The notes under the pieces are model-generated. The model was not told the DNA's origin and searched no databases. It worked only from the letters and a program-made list of their open reading frames with translations. Positions 5,956 to 7,917 of a DNA stretch of 7,917 nt are shown in pieces (the first letter of the stretch is position 1; each line of letters starts with the position of its first letter). The position numbers and the translations under genes were made by a program. Source of the DNA: Bacteroidota bacterium. Its GTDB lineage: Bacteria > Bacteroidota > Bacteroidia > Flavobacteriales > Flavobacteriaceae. The stretch spans positions 1-7,917 of the forward strand of contig JAHZIZ010000272.1 in NCBI GenBank assembly GCA_022601215.1, in the 5' to 3' direction.

Positions 5956-6402
5956 CTAATAGACTATTTGTTTTTTATACAAGTACTTTTTCCCTTCATA
6001 TTCCCATTCCATAGTAATGTTCCAGCGACCGTCCAACAGGCGTTCGTCAGGTATGAGCAAATTTGAACCAGAAAGTTCGATAGGAACATCGAAATCTAGT
6101 TGCTTATTAGACGGTCTATATAGAAACAAGGTGCCTACAACCTCTTCGGGTATGATATCATCTGGAAATTGGATTAACCATCCATCTTTAGTTTTTGCAC
6201 CCACTATGGCATTGCTCAATCCTTGCATATTTGTTTCCGCATCGATTTCGTCTTGATATGCCATTTCTTTTTCGTAGTACGCCTCCGTTACCAGATCGTG
6301 GCTATATTTCTTATCAGTACTCATTGTAATTACTAGGTAAAGTATAAACCCAATAAAAAGTATCATCCCTATGACTATGCCGGTTCCCCAATTTATCCTC
6401 AT
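5956..6402 (-). CDS. ccoH: FixH/CcoH family cbb3 oxidase assembly protein
   Basis: CcoH (FixH) is a membrane-anchored factor needed for assembly and stability of cbb3 cytochrome oxidase. In proteobacteria it associates with the oxidase and its early subcomplexes. The 148-residue protein has one N-terminal membrane anchor (about residues 8-27) and a periplasmic domain. The family-typical juxtamembrane segment YYEKEMAYQDEID is at 42-54, and a beta-rich FixH domain ends with the DGRWNI (124-129) and EYEGKKYLYKKQI strands. It is full length. The ATG at 6402 lies 7 nt after the ccoG stop, and its own TAG is directly followed by the ATG of the SafE-type gene, so it is the middle of a tightly coupled operon. 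The identification comes from fold-level motifs plus ccoG adjacency; overall sequence conservation in this family is low. Confidence 0.92.
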   Translation of the reverse strand: MRINWGTGIVIGMILFIGFILYLVITMSTDKKYSHDLVTEAYYEKEMAYQDEIDAETNMQGLSNAIVGAKTKDGWLIQFPDDIIPEEVVGTLFLYRPSNKQLDFDVPIELSGSNLLIPDERLLDGRWNITMEWEYEGKKYLYKKQIVY

Positions 6403-6409
6403 ATCGCTG

Positions 6410-7831
6410 TTATTTATAACTACGCGGACCTAAAAAGGAAGCCGACGTAGTCTCTATTAATTCTTTTTTATTATACACCCCGATGATAACTCGTTCCTTA
6501 TCGTCCTTTAATGCACTATTGTTAATTTCAATAAAAAGGGTTCCTTCTGCTAAACCTTGAGCAGGTACTTCAAAAATTTCATGAGACACCACTGTAATTT
6601 CTCCTTTATGGGATATCAATTTAAAAGAAACCTCATCGATAGACTTAGTTGTTTTATTTACTAATTTATACGTGTAGACATTGCTTATTATATTCTCAGC
6701 TTTCCTTTCGTACAATTGACCGGGCAACCTTAATATTCGAGCTTCAATGTCGTTTCGCAGAAACAGCATTCCTATGAGGACAGCAATTAAAATTCCCAAT
6801 ACGGCAGTATATCCTTTTAATCTTGACGAAAAAGTGAATTTCGTTTTCTTTTCAATGTTCTCTTCACTCGCATAACGAATGAGTCCTTTGGGTAGATGTA
6901 CAGATTCCATCATGTGATCACAAACATCGATACATGCGGTACAGTTTATACACTCTAGTTGTGTGCCATTTCGAATATCAATCCCTGTTGGGCATACATG
7001 TACACACTGAAAACAATCTATGCAATCTCCCTTCCCTGTAGTTTCTCTATCTTCATTTTTTCTGAATTTTGCTCGTCCTTCTTCCTTTTCACCTCGTTTA
7101 TGGTCGTATGCAACTACTATCGATTTATTATCCAATAAAACGCCTTGGAGTCGTCCATATGGACAGGCAATAATACAGACCTGTTCCCTAAACCACGCAA
7201 AAATAAAATAGAAGACTCCAGTAAAAATCAGCAACGATATTAGTGTACTTGTGTGGTTTAAGGGACCCTCTAAAATGTATCTTATTAGCTCATCGCTCCC
7301 GGTCAAATAAGCCAAAAATACGTTCGCAATTAAAAAGGAAATGATAAAAAAGATACTCCATTTAAGTAATCTCTTCTTAATCTTTTTAGCATTCCAGGGC
7401 ATTTTAGATAACCTAATCTGTTTCCCTCTATCTCCATCGATCCAGTATTCTATTCTTCGAAAAACCATTTCCATGAAAATGGTTTGTGGACACACCCAAC
7501 CACAAAATAGACGACCAAAAGCAACCGTGAAAAGAACTACAAAGATCACTCCTATGATCATCATAATCACGAAAAGGTGGAAGTCTTGAGGCCAAAAAGG
7601 AAAGCCAAAAATGTTAAACTTTCGCTCTAATACATTGAAGAGCAAAAATTGATTTCCTTGTATTTTTATAAAAGGCGCCGAGAAAAGAAAAACAAGGAGT
7701 ATATAACTAACATATTTTCTGTATTTATAAAATTTACCTGAAGGTTTCTTTGGAAAGATCCATGATCGTTTTCCCTCATCATTTAAGGTCCCTATAGTAT
7801 CTCTAAAATTATCCTTCCCTTGCTGGCCCAT
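6410..7831 (-). CDS. ccoG: CcoG/FixG/RdxA cytochrome c oxidase accessory protein
   Basis: CcoG is a membrane-bound iron-sulfur protein, shown in Rhodobacter to reduce Cu(II) to Cu(I) for insertion into the cbb3 oxidase active site. The 473-residue product has about five membrane helices (near residues 41-56, 86-106, 157-176, 196-214, 342-358). Between them are CGWVCP (C110, C114) and EQVCIIACPYGR (C219, C223), a paired Cys motif typical of the family. A cytoplasmic ferredoxin domain has two 4Fe-4S motifs: C270, C273, C276, C280 and C294, C297, C300, C304. After the last helix, a C-terminal Ig-like FixG domain (about 370-473) faces the periplasm. Length matches the family and all cluster ligands are present. 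The ATG at 7831 is 4 nt after the presumed stop of the preceding gene, with an inverted repeat just upstream. ccoH follows 7 nt downstream. Confidence 0.96.
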   Translation of the reverse strand: MGQQGKDNFRDTIGTLNDEGKRSWIFPKKPSGKFYKYRKYVSYILLVFLFSAPFIKIQGNQFLLFNVLERKFNIFGFPFWPQDFHLFVIMMIIGVIFVVLFTVAFGRLFCGWVCPQTIFMEMVFRRIEYWIDGDRGKQIRLSKMPWNAKKIKKRLLKWSIFFIISFLIANVFLAYLTGSDELIRYILEGPLNHTSTLISLLIFTGVFYFIFAWFREQVCIIACPYGRLQGVLLDNKSIVVAYDHKRGEKEEGRAKFRKNEDRETTGKGDCIDCFQCVHVCPTGIDIRNGTQLECINCTACIDVCDHMMESVHLPKGLIRYASEENIEKKTKFTFSSRLKGYTAVLGILIAVLIGMLFLRNDIEARILRLPGQLYERKAENIISNVYTYKLVNKTTKSIDEVSFKLISHKGEITVVSHEIFEVPAQGLAEGTLFIEINNSALKDDKERVIIGVYNKKELIETTSASFLGPRSYK

Positions 7832-7850
7832 ATAGTTAATTATTAACTAT
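7832..7850. repeat. Inverted repeat immediately before the ccoG start
   Basis: The 19-nt sequence is a perfect dyad with 9-bp arms, ATAGTTAAT and ATTAACTAT, around a single central A at 7841. It spans the presumed stop codon of the upstream gene (7836-7838) and ends directly at the ccoG ATG. It is wholly A/T-rich with only one G-C pair per arm. With a 1-nt centre it would fold poorly as RNA, so a protein-binding dyad or chance are the alternatives. Confidence 0.6.
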
Positions 7851-7917
7851 CTCTGTTTCAATTTCGGTTGAATCCACTTGTCTTTCAAATAGTAATTCTT
7901 TTGAATCGTCGGAGTTC
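7836..7917 (-). CDS. C-terminal end of an upstream gene, probably ccoP (partial)
   Basis: Reading from the right edge on the minus strand, one frame gives 26 residues, mostly acidic and polar (NSDDSKELLFERQVDST, then EIETEIVNN), followed by TAA at 7836-7838, 4 nt before the ccoG ATG. In Bacteroidetes the gene before ccoG is usually ccoP, the membrane-anchored c-type cytochrome subunit of cbb3 oxidase. A short charged tail after the heme domains would be plausible. No heme motif is within the window, so the identity rests on gene order alone. A second frame is open up to a TAG at 7847-7849, giving a basic peptide; I favour the first because of its tight spacing to ccoG. Confidence 0.5.
   Translation of the reverse strand, partial: NSDDSKELLFERQVDSTEIETEIVNN

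Noticed and set aside
7462..7485. Inverted repeat with perfect 9-bp arms (AAACCATTT / AAATGGTTT) and a 6-nt loop
   Set aside because: It is inside ccoG and is accounted for by the conserved FMEMVF codons just after CGWVCP; no regulatory role is needed to explain it.

Overview
The window looks like a chromosomal segment of a Flavobacteriia-type Bacteroidetes. The DNA is AT-rich. Perfect or near matches to the Bacteroidetes -7 promoter element (TAnnTTTG) sit at the right distance from several starts, and ribosome binding sites of the purine-rich type are absent. A mevalonate-pathway gene and a cbb3-oxidase assembly cluster with closely related protein motifs also fit that group. I cannot name a genus or species.

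Layout from left to right. (1) Positions 1-2758 are a minus-strand block: an HI0933/BaiN-type flavoprotein (GTG start at 2758), a DUF1697 protein starting 2 nt after its stop, and diphosphomevalonate decarboxylase (mvaD) 37 nt further on. The mvaD gene has its own promoter-like element and its 3' end runs off the left edge of the window. (2) Positions 2846-5037 are plus-strand: an unknown four-helix membrane protein with its own hairpin terminator, then an unknown 94-residue membrane protein and, 1 nt after it, hemN (oxygen-independent coproporphyrinogen III oxidase). hemN ends at a strong intrinsic terminator. (3) Positions 5090-7917 are a compact minus-strand operon: the last codons of an upstream gene (by context probably ccoP), ccoG, ccoH (fixH), a TauE/SafE-DsbD_2-type membrane protein, and a 46-residue single-helix protein that closes the operon.

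Functionally, the right half is about life at low oxygen. CcoG (copper/electron transfer), CcoH and the SafE-type protein serve assembly and copper supply of the high-affinity cbb3 cytochrome oxidase. HemN provides the O2-independent step of heme synthesis that such an oxidase needs when oxygen is scarce. The hemN unit and the cco operon converge and share one hairpin at 5057-5091. The left half is housekeeping: isoprenoid synthesis plus two poorly characterised but widespread families.

I found no tRNA, rRNA, CRISPR array, insertion sequence or phage gene. The least explained items are the three small membrane proteins (46, 94 and 136 residues), especially the 46-residue one inside the cco operon. 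I do not see clear evidence for a wholly new multi-gene system here.
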